NCBI GenBank assembly: GCA_030603665.1 | Contig: JAUVXJ010000006.1 | Span: forward strand, 155,038-219,037 | Direction of reading: 5' to 3' | From: Chloroflexota bacterium | Lineage (GTDB): Bacteria > Chloroflexota > Anaerolineae > UBA7937 > B3-Chlor | Length of the DNA: 64,000 nucleotides | Shown: positions 35,153 to 44,379 of the stretch, piece by piece | Layout: every line of letters begins with the position of its first letter | Numbering within the stretch: position 1 is the first letter of the stretch | Notes under the pieces: model-generated | Database searches by the model: none | Told to the model about the DNA's origin: nothing | What the model saw: only the letters and a program-made list of their open reading frames with translations | Program-made: the position numbers and the translations under genes

Positions 35153-36280
35153 ATGATCGACACGTTTCAGGAACGATATGAGAACCGGCATGAGTATGCC
35201 AAGCAGTGGAAGGACAAGACTGGCGGCAAGGTGCTGGGGTACTTCTGCACCTATGTGCCCGAGGAGATCTGCATCGCCGCGGGCGTCTTGCCGGTGCGCA
35301 TCCTGGGCAGCCATGAGCCCCAAGATGTGACGGAACCCCACATATTCGCCATGTACTGTCCCTTCTGCCGTGACTGTCTGGCCCAGGGACTCGAGGGCAA
35401 GTACGACTACCTGGATGGTATCAGTATCGCCCAGTCCTGCCTCCACATACGCCAGGCCTACACCAGCTGGGAGCTTCACGTGCCGACAGACTGGAGCTAC
35501 TACCTCCCTATGCCTCACCACGTGCAGAGCCCGCGTGCCGTGCCCTACCTGCTGGCAGAGTACGAGAAGTTCAAGAAGGCGCTTGAAGACTGGACCGGCA
35601 ACAAGATCACAGATGATGATCTGAAGCGGGGCATCGAGACCGTCAACAAGGACCGCCAGCTGATGAAGCAGGTCTATGAGCTGCGCAAGCGTGAGGACCC
35701 TCCTCTCAGTGGTCTGGAGTCCATGTATATGGTCGTCTCCAGTCAGCTGATCGACAAGGGGGAGCATGCCCGCATCGTGGAGGACAGCCTCAAGGAGCTA
35801 GAGGACCGCACCCTGGGGCGCCCCGTCGGACAGCGCCTGATCATCCTGGGCAGCGAGAACGACGACCATGAGTTCATAAAGATGGTCGAGTCTTGCGGCT
35901 CCACCTTCGTGATCGATGATCACTGCACTGGCACCAGGTACTTCTGGGACCAGGTGTCCCTCAATGGCGAAGATCCTCTGACAGCCATCGCCAAGAGGTA
36001 TGTGAACAGAGTGCCCTGCCCCACCAAGGACTGGCCGGTCCGCACCAGGGTGCCCCACATCGTCAGTCTGGCCAAGGACTGGGATGCGAGCGGAGCGGTG
36101 ATCCTCCAGCAGAAGTTCTGTGACCCTCACGAGTTGGACATCCCCGCGATCAAGAGCGCCTTGGAGGAAGAGGGCCTGGCCACACTCTTCCTGGAACTTG
36201 ACGTCACTGTCCCCATAGGGCAGTTCAAGACTCGTGTTGAGGCCTTCCTGGAGATTCTGGACGAGGAGGACCTGTTCTAG
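35153..36280 (+). CDS. bzdN: Benzoyl-CoA reductase, bzd-type, subunit N (2-hydroxyacyl-CoA dehydratase D family)
   Basis: A 375-residue catalytic subunit of the HgdB/BcrC fold, the length usual for BzdN/BcrC. Conserved cysteines for cluster binding cluster at the front: C32 and C40 in [12 protein letters not shown]69, C72 and C75 in YCPFCRDC, and C96 in SCLHIRQ. With subunit O it should form the dearomatising site that reduces benzoyl-CoA to cyclohexa-1,5-diene-1-carboxyl-CoA. AAGGAGG precedes the ATG. Order and partner genes (N, O, P, Q, ferredoxin, V) match the bzd set of Azoarcus. A related 2-hydroxyacyl-CoA dehydratase is the main alternative, made less likely by the two distinct activator genes. 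The C-terminus is E-E-D-L-F. Confidence 0.85.
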   Translation: MIDTFQERYENRHEYAKQWKDKTGGKVLGYFCTYVPEEICIAAGVLPVRILGSHEPQDVTEPHIFAMYCPFCRDCLAQGLEGKYDYLDGISIAQSCLHIRQAYTSWELHVPTDWSYYLPMPHHVQSPRAVPYLLAEYEKFKKALEDWTGNKITDDDLKRGIETVNKDRQLMKQVYELRKREDPPLSGLESMYMVVSSQLIDKGEHARIVEDSLKELEDRTLGRPVGQRLIILGSENDDHEFIKMVESCGSTFVIDDHCTGTRYFWDQVSLNGEDPLTAIAKRYVNRVPCPTKDWPVRTRVPHIVSLAKDWDASGAVILQQKFCDPHELDIPAIKSALEEEGLATLFLELDVTVPIGQFKTRVEAFLEILDEEDLF

Positions 36281-36347
36281 CCGGGCAAGTCCGCTGGATC
36301 ACCAGTTCCGGCGTGCGAGCGCCCACATTGAGGAGGTAAACCGACAA

Positions 36348-37667
36348 ATGGCGAAGTACAAGACAGCACCTCTGAAGTCCTGGGAAAGGGCCAAGGAGAT
36401 AAGAGCCGATTACTACAGAAACTACGCAGCAGCCCACGAGAAGGGCGGCCTCCGCTGGGCCGGCGGGGCATGGACTTTCGATGCCATACCCGCAGGGCTA
36501 GGCGACGACGTGTATCCCATCACCAGTGAGCCATACGGGGCCACGATAGCGTTCCAGAAGGATTTCTCCGATCGCTGTCTGCAGGCCGCAGAGAGAGCCG
36601 GATACGCTCGAGACCTCTGCGCCTACATGCGCAACTACTGGGGCTCTATCCTTCTGAACGAGTACGGCTGGGCAGAACCCGGTGAGGAGCGCAAGCCGTT
36701 CCCGAAGCCAGACTTCATCTGGCAGGACCACATCTGCTGCAGCCATGCAAAGTGGTACCAGGTGGTCAGCGACCTGGAGGGCGGCCTACCCATGTTCTGT
36801 GTAGACGTCTCCGTCGGGCCCTACGAACACACGACGGAGCACGGCATCGATTACATCGTCGGCCAGATGCATGATGGTATCGAGTGGCTGGAGAAGACCA
36901 CCGGCCGCAAGTACGACGATGAGAAGCTCATCCAGGCCGTCTACAACACCTGCCGTTCCACCTCCACCTGGGCCGAGATCTGCGCCCTGAATCAGGCCAT
37001 CCCCGCTCCCCTCGAGGAGAAGACTATGTATTCCCTCTATGTGCTGGGGACGCTGCAGAAGAGTTCGAAGGACGTGGCAGACTTCTACGACGAGCTCCTG
37101 GCTGAGGTTCAGGACAGGGTCGACAACCAGATCGCAGCCGTGGAAAACGAGCAGACCAGAGTGATGACCGATACCCAGCCGCCCTGGGCTTTCCTTCGTG
37201 TCTTCCGCTATTTGGCCAGCAGGTATGGCACAGTCTCCGTCGGCTCCCTGTACACCTTCGCCCTCATCGGAAACTGGATCTGGGATAACGGCAAGTTCGT
37301 TCCCAGGCCAACGCCCCAGTCGCAGGGTGTGGAGATCAAGGACCGTGACCAGGCTTTGCGCGTCCTGACCGAGTGGGAGCTCAGCAAGCCCGAGTGGCAG
37401 CATTTCTACCATCCGAAGTACAAGAGCGACATGATGATTCAGATCGCCAAGGATTGGAAGCTGGATGGAGTGATGCTGCACTACAACCGCGGCTGCGAGG
37501 GCCTCAGTCTGGGGATCGCGGAGAACAGGCTGGCCATCCTGGAATCTGGCTTCCCTGTGATGGTCTTCGAGGGCAACATGGGAGACGAGAGAGAATTCGA
37601 CGAGGCCAGAACCATGGCTCGTATCGACTCCTTCATGGAGAGCCTGGGGGTGCCCAAACTAGACTAG
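36348..37667 (+). CDS. bzdO: Benzoyl-CoA reductase, bzd-type, subunit O
   Basis: A 439-residue partner of the HgdA/BcrB fold. Features include [55 protein letters not shown] and [12 protein letters not shown], typical of the larger catalytic subunit. ATG 36348 has an AGGAGGT site ten bases upstream and removes a 38-residue extension that would overlap the intergenic region and bzdN. It pairs with BzdN. Loss of either subunit would be expected to abolish activity. Confidence 0.85.
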   Translation: MAKYKTAPLKSWERAKEIRADYYRNYAAAHEKGGLRWAGGAWTFDAIPAGLGDDVYPITSEPYGATIAFQKDFSDRCLQAAERAGYARDLCAYMRNYWGSILLNEYGWAEPGEERKPFPKPDFIWQDHICCSHAKWYQVVSDLEGGLPMFCVDVSVGPYEHTTEHGIDYIVGQMHDGIEWLEKTTGRKYDDEKLIQAVYNTCRSTSTWAEICALNQAIPAPLEEKTMYSLYVLGTLQKSSKDVADFYDELLAEVQDRVDNQIAAVENEQTRVMTDTQPPWAFLRVFRYLASRYGTVSVGSLYTFALIGNWIWDNGKFVPRPTPQSQGVEIKDRDQALRVLTEWELSKPEWQHFYHPKYKSDMMIQIAKDWKLDGVMLHYNRGCEGLSLGIAENRLAILESGFPVMVFEGNMGDEREFDEARTMARIDSFMESLGVPKLD

Positions 37668-37734
37668 AGCAGCATGGAGAGGATTGGCAATCCCAATCCT
37701 TCCTGCTTTCACTAGACACGAGGAGGTTGTGAGA

Positions 37735-38508
37735 ATGATAAGCGCAGGCATAGACGTGGGTGCCAAGAACGTGAAAGTCCTGATCCAGGAAGATGGAAAG
37801 GTCCTGGGGAAAGGTAGCGTCCTGGCTGGACTGGACATGGGTGCAGACATCAAGGAAGCCTTCGATGCTGCCTTCAAGGATGCCGGTATCGCCCGCGACA
37901 AGGTAGAGAAGCTCTACGCGACCGGGGCCGGCAGAAACGAAGTCAAGGACGCCGACGACTCCTATACAGAAGTAGGAGCAGACGCGGCAGGCGTCGCCTA
38001 TCTCTACCCCGAAGCCCGAACGGTGATTGACGTGGGCGCCGAGGAAGGGCGAGCCATCAGGGTGGATGAGCGGGGGAAGGTCGTGGACTTCGCCATCAAC
38101 GAGCGGTGTGCAGCCGGCGCAGGGGCCTTCACAGAGGCCATGGCCAGGGCCCTCGAGATGCCGCTGGAGGAGCTGGGCAAGATCTCGCTGACCTCGACCA
38201 AGGCCGTGCCCATGAATGCGCAGTGCGCCGTCTTCGGCGAATCGGAGGTCGTCTCCCTCATTCACCAGAAGACGGAGAAAAGGGACATAGCTCGCGCCGT
38301 CCACGACGCCATGGCAACCCGAATCACTTCCATGGCGCGCCGTGTTGGCGTCCAGCCGGAGGTGGCTCTCATTGGGGGCGTGGCCAAGAACGTTGGCTTC
38401 GTTGAGTCCCTAGAACGTGATCTCGAGCTCGAGGTCATGATTCCCGACGATCCCGAGTTTGTCAGCGCCTTAGGAGCCGCGCTGCTGGCAGCAGGCATCG
38501 CCAAGTGA
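37735..38508 (+). CDS. bzdP: Benzoyl-CoA reductase ATPase/activator subunit (first of two)
   Basis: A 257-residue ASKHA-fold activator related to HgdC. The phosphate loop is SAGIDVGAKNVKV (3-15). C125 in NERCAAGAGAF and C164 in NAQCAVFGESE are the two cysteines that hold the interface [4Fe-4S] cluster in the family. The second phosphate loop reads IDVGAEEGRAI, replacing the GGQD form seen in the partner. AGGAGG precedes the ATG. It hydrolyses ATP to push low-potential electrons into the N/O pair. The P/Q names follow gene order and length. Confidence 0.8.
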   Translation: MISAGIDVGAKNVKVLIQEDGKVLGKGSVLAGLDMGADIKEAFDAAFKDAGIARDKVEKLYATGAGRNEVKDADDSYTEVGADAAGVAYLYPEARTVIDVGAEEGRAIRVDERGKVVDFAINERCAAGAGAFTEAMARALEMPLEELGKISLTSTKAVPMNAQCAVFGESEVVSLIHQKTEKRDIARAVHDAMATRITSMARRVGVQPEVALIGGVAKNVGFVESLERDLELEVMIPDDPEFVSALGAALLAAGIAK

Positions 38509-38553
38509 GAAGGTGTAGGCTCTCCGGGCAGGAACAAACCAAGGAGGATATGA

Positions 38554-39441
38554 ATGGCTGAGGATACAAACAGCAAAGAATACTGGCGTTGGACGGAGTC
38601 CAACTGGCGTGATCCCGACATCGACTGGAAAGCGGGAGAAATCATCAGCGTTGGGATCGACGTGGGGTCGGTCAGCTCCCAGGCCGTCATCCTCGTAGAC
38701 GGCAAGCTGTACGCCTATAGCAACATGCGGACGGGCTCCGACAGCCCCAAGAGCGCCGAGAACGCCATGGATTGGGCCCTCGAAGGCACTGGCATGACCC
38801 AGGACGACATCCACTACGTGGTCGGCACCGGTTATGGAAGGGTCAACGTGCCCTTCGCCAAGCGGGCCATCACCGAGATCGCCTGCCATGCCAGGGGGGC
38901 CAACTTCATGTACGGGCCCACCATCAAGACGGTGCTGGACATGGGCGGTCAGGACTGCAAGGCCATCCGTGTCGATCAGAAGGGCAAAGTCGTGGCCTTC
39001 CTCATGAACGACAAGTGCGCGGCGGGCACGGGCCGTGGCATGGAGGTCTTCGCGAATCTGCTAGGCATCCACATCACCGAAGTGGGCGAGATGTCGCTTC
39101 GGGTCGAAGAAGAGCCCCCCATGGTCAGCAGCACCTGCGTCGTCTTCGCCAAGTCAGAGGCATCCGGCCTCTTGCGCGAAGGCTGGCCCAAAGAGAAAGT
39201 GCTAGCCGCCTACTGCCTGGCCATGGCTCACAGGGTGGTGGACCTGTTGGAGCGCCTGGGCGTGGAGGAGGACTTCGCCATCACCGGCGGCATTGGAAAG
39301 AACGTCGGTGTGGTGAGCAGAATCGAGAAGGAGCTGGGCATCAAGGCCCTGAAGCCCACTCTCGACACCCAGATTGCAGGCGCACTCGGCGGCGCCCTGT
39401 TCGCCAGGGCCCTCGAGCAGAAGGGGCGCAAGAGCAAGTAA
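38554..39441 (+). CDS. bzdQ: Benzoyl-CoA reductase ATPase/activator subunit (second of two)
   Basis: A 295-residue ASKHA activator with an N-terminal extension containing WRWTESNWRD before the phosphate loop SVGIDVGSVSSQAV (32-45). The second loop is LDMGGQDCKAI, and the interface cluster cysteines are C155 (NDKCAAGTGRG) and C195 (SSTCVVFAKSE). Length and order fit BzdQ. With the preceding subunit it makes the heterodimeric ATP-driven electron module that distinguishes class I benzoyl-CoA reductases from dehydratases with a homodimeric activator. Confidence 0.85.
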   Translation: MAEDTNSKEYWRWTESNWRDPDIDWKAGEIISVGIDVGSVSSQAVILVDGKLYAYSNMRTGSDSPKSAENAMDWALEGTGMTQDDIHYVVGTGYGRVNVPFAKRAITEIACHARGANFMYGPTIKTVLDMGGQDCKAIRVDQKGKVVAFLMNDKCAAGTGRGMEVFANLLGIHITEVGEMSLRVEEEPPMVSSTCVVFAKSEASGLLREGWPKEKVLAAYCLAMAHRVVDLLERLGVEEDFAITGGIGKNVGVVSRIEKELGIKALKPTLDTQIAGALGGALFARALEQKGRKSK

Positions 39442-39621
39442 TCATCGAGGGGGGAGGCGACGCATTTCACCTCTCCCTTCATCCGCAGCCTGGTTCTTCG
39501 GCCCGGCTGCTTTCGTGGGCAGCATGCCCAGCCTATGATTTCAGTGACCAACCACACCAGAGTGCCCTTCCAGGGACATGACCGAACGACTCATTGAGCC
39601 CAATCCCATGGAGGTTGACCC

Positions 39622-39909
39622 ATGAAAGCCAACTATGGCTACAAGGACGGTTCGGGCGAGTTCTTCATTACCTTGGACACCGACAGGTGCACCGCATGCG
39701 GAGACTGTGTCGAGGCCTGCCCCTACGGTGTGCTGGAGGTGGTGGATGACCCAGTGGATCCCCTCTCCGACGTCCAGGTGGCTGTGGTCACCGAGGCAGA
39801 GCGAAAGAAGATCAAGTACACCTGCGGCCCCTGCAAACCCGTGGTTGATAGGCCGCCGTTGCCTTGCATGACCGCCTGCCCGGAGGACGTCATCGCCCAC
39901 TCTTGGTAG
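39622..39909 (+). CDS. bzdM: Ferredoxin, BzdM-like electron donor
   Basis: A 95-residue ferredoxin. The first cluster motif is regular (CTACGDCVEACP, near 23-34). The second is stretched: CGPC near 76-79, then C90 and C94 (CMTACP), with a ten-residue gap. Its position after the reductase subunits matches bzdM, the proposed electron donor to benzoyl-CoA reductase. The spaced second motif may tune one cluster's potential, but this is conjecture. Confidence 0.82.
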   Translation: MKANYGYKDGSGEFFITLDTDRCTACGDCVEACPYGVLEVVDDPVDPLSDVQVAVVTEAERKKIKYTCGPCKPVVDRPPLPCMTACPEDVIAHSW

Positions 39910-39984
39910 CTGCGGCACAGGAGTTAGTGAGAGCGGAAGCCTCTTTCCTCTTGCGAGGAGAATATGCTCTGCTAGTCGCGTATC

Positions 39985-40018
39985 AGCCGAACGTCCGCCG
40001 TCTATAGCCCGTTCGGCT
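39985..40018 (+). promoter_or_regulatory. Hairpin in the bzdM-bzdV gap
   Basis: AGCCGAAC and GTTCGGCT arms with an 18-base loop, between ferredoxin and oxidoreductase genes. It could attenuate or stabilise the transcript. There is no U-run of terminator length. Confidence 0.35.
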
Positions 40019-40061
40019 GTTGTGCTTCTCTTGAAGCAGCCTGGACAGTAGGAGGTCTTCT

Positions 40062-42581
40062 ATGGGCGATTTAACGCTCACCCTTAATGACACCAAGGTC
40101 AACGTGCCTGAAGGCACGACCATTCTTGAAGCCGCTGCCGGTGCAGAGATCTACATACCGACACTATGCTACCACCCCAGTCTGCCCACCTCCAAAGGCC
40201 TTGAGCCCAACGACTTCGTGTATCGAGGTGAGGACAGGATCTCCACAGACAGGCAGGAGGCGTACGAAGGCTGCCGGCTTTGCCTGGTTCAGATAGACGG
40301 AATAGATGAGTTGCAGACCGCCTGCAACACACAGGCGGCAGATGGGATGACCATCCATACTGAAACGCCTGAGATTCAGCAACAGCGCCGCAAGAACCTC
40401 TTCCCGTATCTCGAGCACCATCCCCATGCCTGTCTCACATGCGCCCAGAAGCAAGGCTGCAGTCGTACCCAGTGTTCCACCAACGTCCCCGAAGACGAGC
40501 GCTGCTGTCCCCTGCTGGGGATCTGTGAACTGGAGAAGATAGTCGACTACGTCGGCCTTCCCGAAGGGTTGCCCAAGTACAAACCAAGAGAGATACCGGT
40601 GCTGGACAAGGAACCCTTGTTTGTCAGGGACTATAACCTCTGCATCGGTTGCACCCGTTGTGTCCGCGCTTGCCAGGAACTGCGGGGCGTTGAGGCCATC
40701 GCCTTCGCCTATCAGGATGGAGAGATCGTCGTCGGCTCAGTGGACGGACCCTCCCTGGCGGAGTCCGCCTGCAAGTTCTGCACCGCCTGTGTCGAGGTTT
40801 GCCCCACGGGGGCGCTCACAGACAAGATAGAGATTACCGCCTCCAACAAAGAGGAAGCATTGGTGCCATGCGTTGCAGCCTGCCCTGCCGGGATAGATGC
40901 CCCCCGATACATACGGCTCATCGACGAGGGCAAACACGCCCAGGCTGAGGCCGTCATCCGAGAGAAGGTTCCCTTTCCCGCAGTGCTGGGTCGCATCTGC
41001 TTCCACCCTTGCGAGGAAGCCTGCCGCCGTGGCGAACTGAACGAACCCATGGCCATCTGCGACCTGAAGCGCTTCGCTGCAGACCAGGATACGGACCTGT
41101 GGAAGGAAGGTCTCCAGCGCGCCGCCTCCACGGGCAAGAAGGTGGCTATCGTGGGGTCGGGTCCCACCGGGCTCACAGCTGCCTACTACCTCACCGTCCT
41201 GGGGCATGACGTGACAGTCTTCGAGGCGGAGTCAGAGCCGGGCGGCATGCTGCGCTGGGGCATTCCCGCCTACAGACTGCCCACCGACGTGGTTAAAGAA
41301 GAGATCGAAGAGCTACTGTCCGTCGGCGTGGAACTGAAGACCAACACCGCCCTCGGCAGAGACCTGTCTCTGGAGGATCTCCGGCAGGAGCACGACGCCG
41401 TCCTGCTGGCCCTCGGCGCTCAACTTGCCAGGAGAATACCCGTCGAGGGGGCGGACCTGGATGGGGTGCTGTGGGGCATGGACTTCCTCAAAGAGGTCAG
41501 ACAGGGCAAGGAGCTGAAGGTCGAGGACAGAGTTCTGGTCATCGGCGGCGGCGGGGTGGCCATGGACGTGGCCCTCACAGCCAAGCGCCTGGGGGCGAAA
41601 GAAGTCCAGGTGTCCTGCCTGGAGTGCCGCGAAGAGATGCCTGCCAACCCCTGGGAGATCGAAGAGGCGGTGGAGGAGGGAGTGATCCTCAACCTCTCGT
41701 GGGGGCCGCAGAGCATCGAGAGCGACAACGGAAAGGTGAAGGGCGTGAACCTGGTCTGCTGCACCTCCGTCTTCGACGAACAAGGACGGTTCAGCCCCAG
41801 CTTCGACGAGTCTGAGACCACCTCCGTGGAGACGGACATGGTCATCCTGGCCATCGGTCAGGCCTCGGATCTGTCCCCCGTGGAGGGCACCGCTGTGTTG
41901 GTTCAGGGGGGGCTCATCCAGGCAGACGAGGAGACCATGGAAACCGGCCTGGAGGGCGTTTTTGCCAGCGGTGAGGTGGCGAGCGGGCCGGCGATGGTCA
42001 TCGACACCATCAGCATGGGACGAGATGCCGCCATCTCCATCGACAGGCACCTTGGCGGAGAGGGTGAAATCGAGTCGGCGCTGCTGCCAGCGGAGGGTTT
42101 CGATCCGAACATCGGGCGGCTGGAGGGCTTCGCCGAACTACCGCGAGTGGCCATGCCCACCCTCCCGGTGGAGCAACGTCACGAAGGGTTCGACGAGGTC
42201 TACCTGGGATACGAAGAGGAGATGGCTTGCCAGGAAGCCAGTCGCTGCCTGAGGTGCGACTATCGCCTTCAGATCCTGGCGCCGGTACTGCCACCTGAGA
42301 AGTGGCTCCCCTTCACCAGCGAGAGCGTGGAGATCGTTCCCGAGCTAGCCGGAGTCTACCAACTCCTGGACGACGAGAAGAACGTCCTGGCCATCAAGGG
42401 CGTGATGGACATGCGGCAGGCGCTGGAGGAGGACCTGGGGACCAACGACCAGGCCTGCTTCTTCGTCTTCGAAGAGGACGAGATGTACACCCAGCGAGAG
42501 AGCGAGCTGCTACAGCAGTACCTCCAGGAACACGGCGAGCTGCCCGGCGGCGGCGCGGACGAGCTGGACGATCTCTTCTAG
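40062..42581 (+). CDS. bzdV: NAD(P)H:acceptor oxidoreductase, BzdV-like (NuoG-type Fe-S domain fused to GltD-type flavoprotein)
   Basis: An 839-residue fusion. Residues 1-100 are a 2Fe-2S ferredoxin fold (YIPTLCYHPSL, GCRLCLVQIDG). A HxxxC-type 4Fe-4S region follows (HHPHACLTCAQKQGC), then a two-cluster ferredoxin domain (CIGCTRCVRACQ, CKFCTACVEVCPTG). From about 265 onward it is like the glutamate synthase small chain: CVAACPAGIDAPRYI, CFHPCEEACRRG, FAD loop VGSGPTGLTAAYYL, and NAD(P) loop GGGGVAMDVALTAKRLG. The order and neighbourhood match BzdV, thought to reduce the ferredoxin that feeds benzoyl-CoA reductase. It ends D-D-L-F. Confidence 0.87.
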   Translation: MGDLTLTLNDTKVNVPEGTTILEAAAGAEIYIPTLCYHPSLPTSKGLEPNDFVYRGEDRISTDRQEAYEGCRLCLVQIDGIDELQTACNTQAADGMTIHTETPEIQQQRRKNLFPYLEHHPHACLTCAQKQGCSRTQCSTNVPEDERCCPLLGICELEKIVDYVGLPEGLPKYKPREIPVLDKEPLFVRDYNLCIGCTRCVRACQELRGVEAIAFAYQDGEIVVGSVDGPSLAESACKFCTACVEVCPTGALTDKIEITASNKEEALVPCVAACPAGIDAPRYIRLIDEGKHAQAEAVIREKVPFPAVLGRICFHPCEEACRRGELNEPMAICDLKRFAADQDTDLWKEGLQRAASTGKKVAIVGSGPTGLTAAYYLTVLGHDVTVFEAESEPGGMLRWGIPAYRLPTDVVKEEIEELLSVGVELKTNTALGRDLSLEDLRQEHDAVLLALGAQLARRIPVEGADLDGVLWGMDFLKEVRQGKELKVEDRVLVIGGGGVAMDVALTAKRLGAKEVQVSCLECREEMPANPWEIEEAVEEGVILNLSWGPQSIESDNGKVKGVNLVCCTSVFDEQGRFSPSFDESETTSVETDMVILAIGQASDLSPVEGTAVLVQGGLIQADEETMETGLEGVFASGEVASGPAMVIDTISMGRDAAISIDRHLGGEGEIESALLPAEGFDPNIGRLEGFAELPRVAMPTLPVEQRHEGFDEVYLGYEEEMACQEASRCLRCDYRLQILAPVLPPEKWLPFTSESVEIVPELAGVYQLLDDEKNVLAIKGVMDMRQALEEDLGTNDQACFFVFEEDEMYTQRESELLQQYLQEHGELPGGGADELDDLF

Positions 42582-42596
42582 GGAAGCGCAACGCGG

Positions 42597-42625
42597 TTGT
42601 GTCCACCCCGTGCTGGGCGTATAAT
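42597..42625 (+). promoter_or_regulatory. Promoter upstream of the GNAT gene
   Basis: TTGTGT, 17 bases, TATAAT, located 16 bases after the bzdV stop. It may give the last two genes of the cluster independent expression. Confidence 0.6.
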
Positions 42626-42675
42626 GACCACTACATGAGGACGCTGCACACCAGTGCTGGACAAGGAGGAGTAGC

Positions 42676-43140
42676 ATGGCCAAGCTGGGAGCGGAAGACG
42701 TTGAGATCAGAGTGATGAGGGGATCGGATCTGGGCCCCGTCACGGAGATCGACTACAGGGTCTTTGGACAGAGGCGTCCCGACTACTACGAGCGGAAGAT
42801 CTCGGAGGTCCTGGATGAGGAGAGCGGCCGCCTGGTGACCTCTCTGGTGGCGGAGGTGGGCGGTAAGGTGGCTGGCTTCGTCATGGGAAGCGTCTATCTC
42901 GGCGAGTTCGGCATCCCCGAGAGCATCGCTTACATCGACACCATTGGGGTGGACCCCGACTTCCAGCGGCAGGGTGTCGCCGGCTATCTACTGGATGAAT
43001 TCAAGACCACCGTGGATAAGGCCGGTGCCACCAAGGTCCATACCCTGGTCAACTGGGCCGACACGGACCTCCTGGGGTTCTTCGCCAACCGGGGTTTCGG
43101 AGCCTCCAACACGCTGAACCTCAAGCTGGACCTGCCGTAG
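42676..43140 (+). CDS. GNAT family acetyltransferase
   Basis: A 154-residue GNAT protein. The acetyl-CoA loop is VDPDFQRQGVAGYLLDEF (near 94-111), preceded by AYIDTIG and followed by NWADTDLLGFFANRGF. It resembles RimI-like N-terminal acetylases. AAGGAGGAG precedes the ATG. The location between bzdV and a small Cys-rich gene hints at, but does not prove, a role in the aromatic pathway such as protein acetylation control of CoA-ester enzymes. Confidence 0.82.
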   Translation: MAKLGAEDVEIRVMRGSDLGPVTEIDYRVFGQRRPDYYERKISEVLDEESGRLVTSLVAEVGGKVAGFVMGSVYLGEFGIPESIAYIDTIGVDPDFQRQGVAGYLLDEFKTTVDKAGATKVHTLVNWADTDLLGFFANRGFGASNTLNLKLDLP

Positions 43141-43198
43141 GACGGTGCGCCCGGCCCTCACCACTGGGGTGCACCGGCGTCTGGTATGGAGGCAAAGC

Positions 43199-43456
43199 AT
43201 GGCAGACACAGAGGTGACCACCGAAGAGCGACTCGTCGCCGACGGGTGGACCAAGCAGTTCAACACGGATGAGCCCCGTCTCAGCGAGGCGGTGGAGATG
43301 TATCAGCAGATGGGGCTGGAGGTGCGCCTGGAGGCGGTGGTGCTGGACCCCGACTCTGAGACCTGCCAGATGTGCTACGAGCAGGACTGCCACCGGTACC
43401 AGACCATCTGGACCCGACCGAAGGACGAACCCCGCACGGACGACGACCTCTTCTAG
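43199..43456 (+). CDS. Small Cys-rich protein of unknown function
   Basis: An 85-residue protein that I do not recognise. It has an alpha-beta look (SEAVEMYQQMGLEVRLEAVV) and then CQMCYEQDCHRYQTIWTR, where C-x2-C-x4-CH could bind a metal. The ATG has GGAGG seven bases upstream. It ends T-D-D-D-L-F, the same acidic-DLF tail as BzdN and BzdV in this cluster. A terminator-like hairpin follows, so it is the last gene of the transcription unit. Confidence 0.65.
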   Translation: MADTEVTTEERLVADGWTKQFNTDEPRLSEAVEMYQQMGLEVRLEAVVLDPDSETCQMCYEQDCHRYQTIWTRPKDEPRTDDDLF

Positions 43457-43488
43457 CCCACGGCCCCTATGGCCAGTCGGTATCCATA

Positions 43489-43522
43489 GCCTCCCGTGGA
43501 ATCCAAACAATGCGCGGGAGGC
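43489..43522 (+). terminator. Terminator-like hairpin after the bzd cluster
   Basis: GCCTCCCG and CGGGAGGC arms with an 18-base loop, followed by tcttcgtttg, 32 bases past the last stop codon. Confidence 0.5.
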
Positions 43523-43732
43523 TCTTCGTTTGCGGCACAATGAGTGTCTGATCTTGTCCTGTCATTCTGAGCGACGCGAAGAATCTCCTGTCAGGCTCTT
43601 CCCTTCCCCTGGTCTTGTTGACAGGGGGATAAGCGGAACTTGCACCGTCGATAGTAGAGCTGCTCGTGGGCTCCGGTCTGAGATAGTGCAGGGACGAGTA
43701 TCGGCGCCGACCACGCAAAGGTCTCATCCTTG

Positions 43733-43766
43733 ACCCTTGCGAAGGTTACAAACCTTCGCAAGGGTT
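43733..43766 (+). repeat. Perfect inverted repeat, AACCTTCGCAAGG family
   Basis: The arms ACCCTTGCGAAGGTT and AACCTTCGCAAGGGT form a long hairpin of the same design as 28098-28131. The arms differ in sequence but keep compensating changes, which suggests a family maintained for its fold. Confidence 0.6.
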
Positions 43767-43910
43767 TGGGCGAAGAGCCTCTCTCCAGATTGGTCCCCTC
43801 GCCTCCACTGAGGGCAGGCCTTTCCTCAAGGGAGAGGAACTGCTGTGGAACCGGCTCAGAATCTCCTCCCCCTTGAGGGGGCAGGACTGTTAGTGGGGGT
43901 GAGTGGAGGC

Positions 43911-44165
43911 GCATCCTTCGATACGTCGCTTCGCGACACTCAGGATGCTGTCTAGTACTTGTGCCGATGAAAGGGCTCGGAGTGAGGGCTTCAGCTCTGG
44001 TTGCTGTACCCAGGTCGCGGCGCCGCCACGACAAGCATGTTGAGTAGTCCGCAGGCCGTATCGAAGCGCGCGGGTCGCTCCAGGAAGGGGTGAAACCAGC
44101 GCGCAGGCTTCGATACGTCGCTTGGCGACTATCCTTCGGCAAGCTCAGGACGTGGCTCAGGATGC
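43911..44165 (+). repeat. Non-coding repeat cluster
   Basis: The gap 43523-44321 has no supportable gene. It contains GCATCC...GGATGC with a TTCGATACGTC core (43911-43948), an inverted 'CGTATCGAAG' half-copy near 44058, and a longer copy at 44101-44165 (CTTCGATACG...CTCAGGACGTGGCTCAGGATGC). GAGGGGGAGGA-type hairpins occur around 43800-43890 and 44255-44280. These match the cluster at 28150-28514. Confidence 0.6.
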
Positions 44166-44321
44166 TTGCTTGTATTTGCATCGGGGGCTGGTTCGTAGTG
44201 AGGGCTTCAGCCCTTCCCATGCGCTCGAGCACGCACTACAAACTACCCGCAACCTCCTCCCCTAAAGAGGGGGAATCACGGGGACGCTCGTCTGAGAGTG
44301 AGCGCAGCCGCCTGGGTGAGG

Positions 44322-44351
44322 TTGGCGCCCCTGGGCAGAAGCGCTTACAAT
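44322..44351 (+). promoter_or_regulatory. Probable promoter of the UPF0182 gene
   Basis: TTGGCG, 18 bases, TACAAT, with the -10 box ending 28 bases before the proposed ATG. Confidence 0.5.
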
Positions 44352-44379
44352 CCCTATCAACCCATACGAGGAGATGTCC

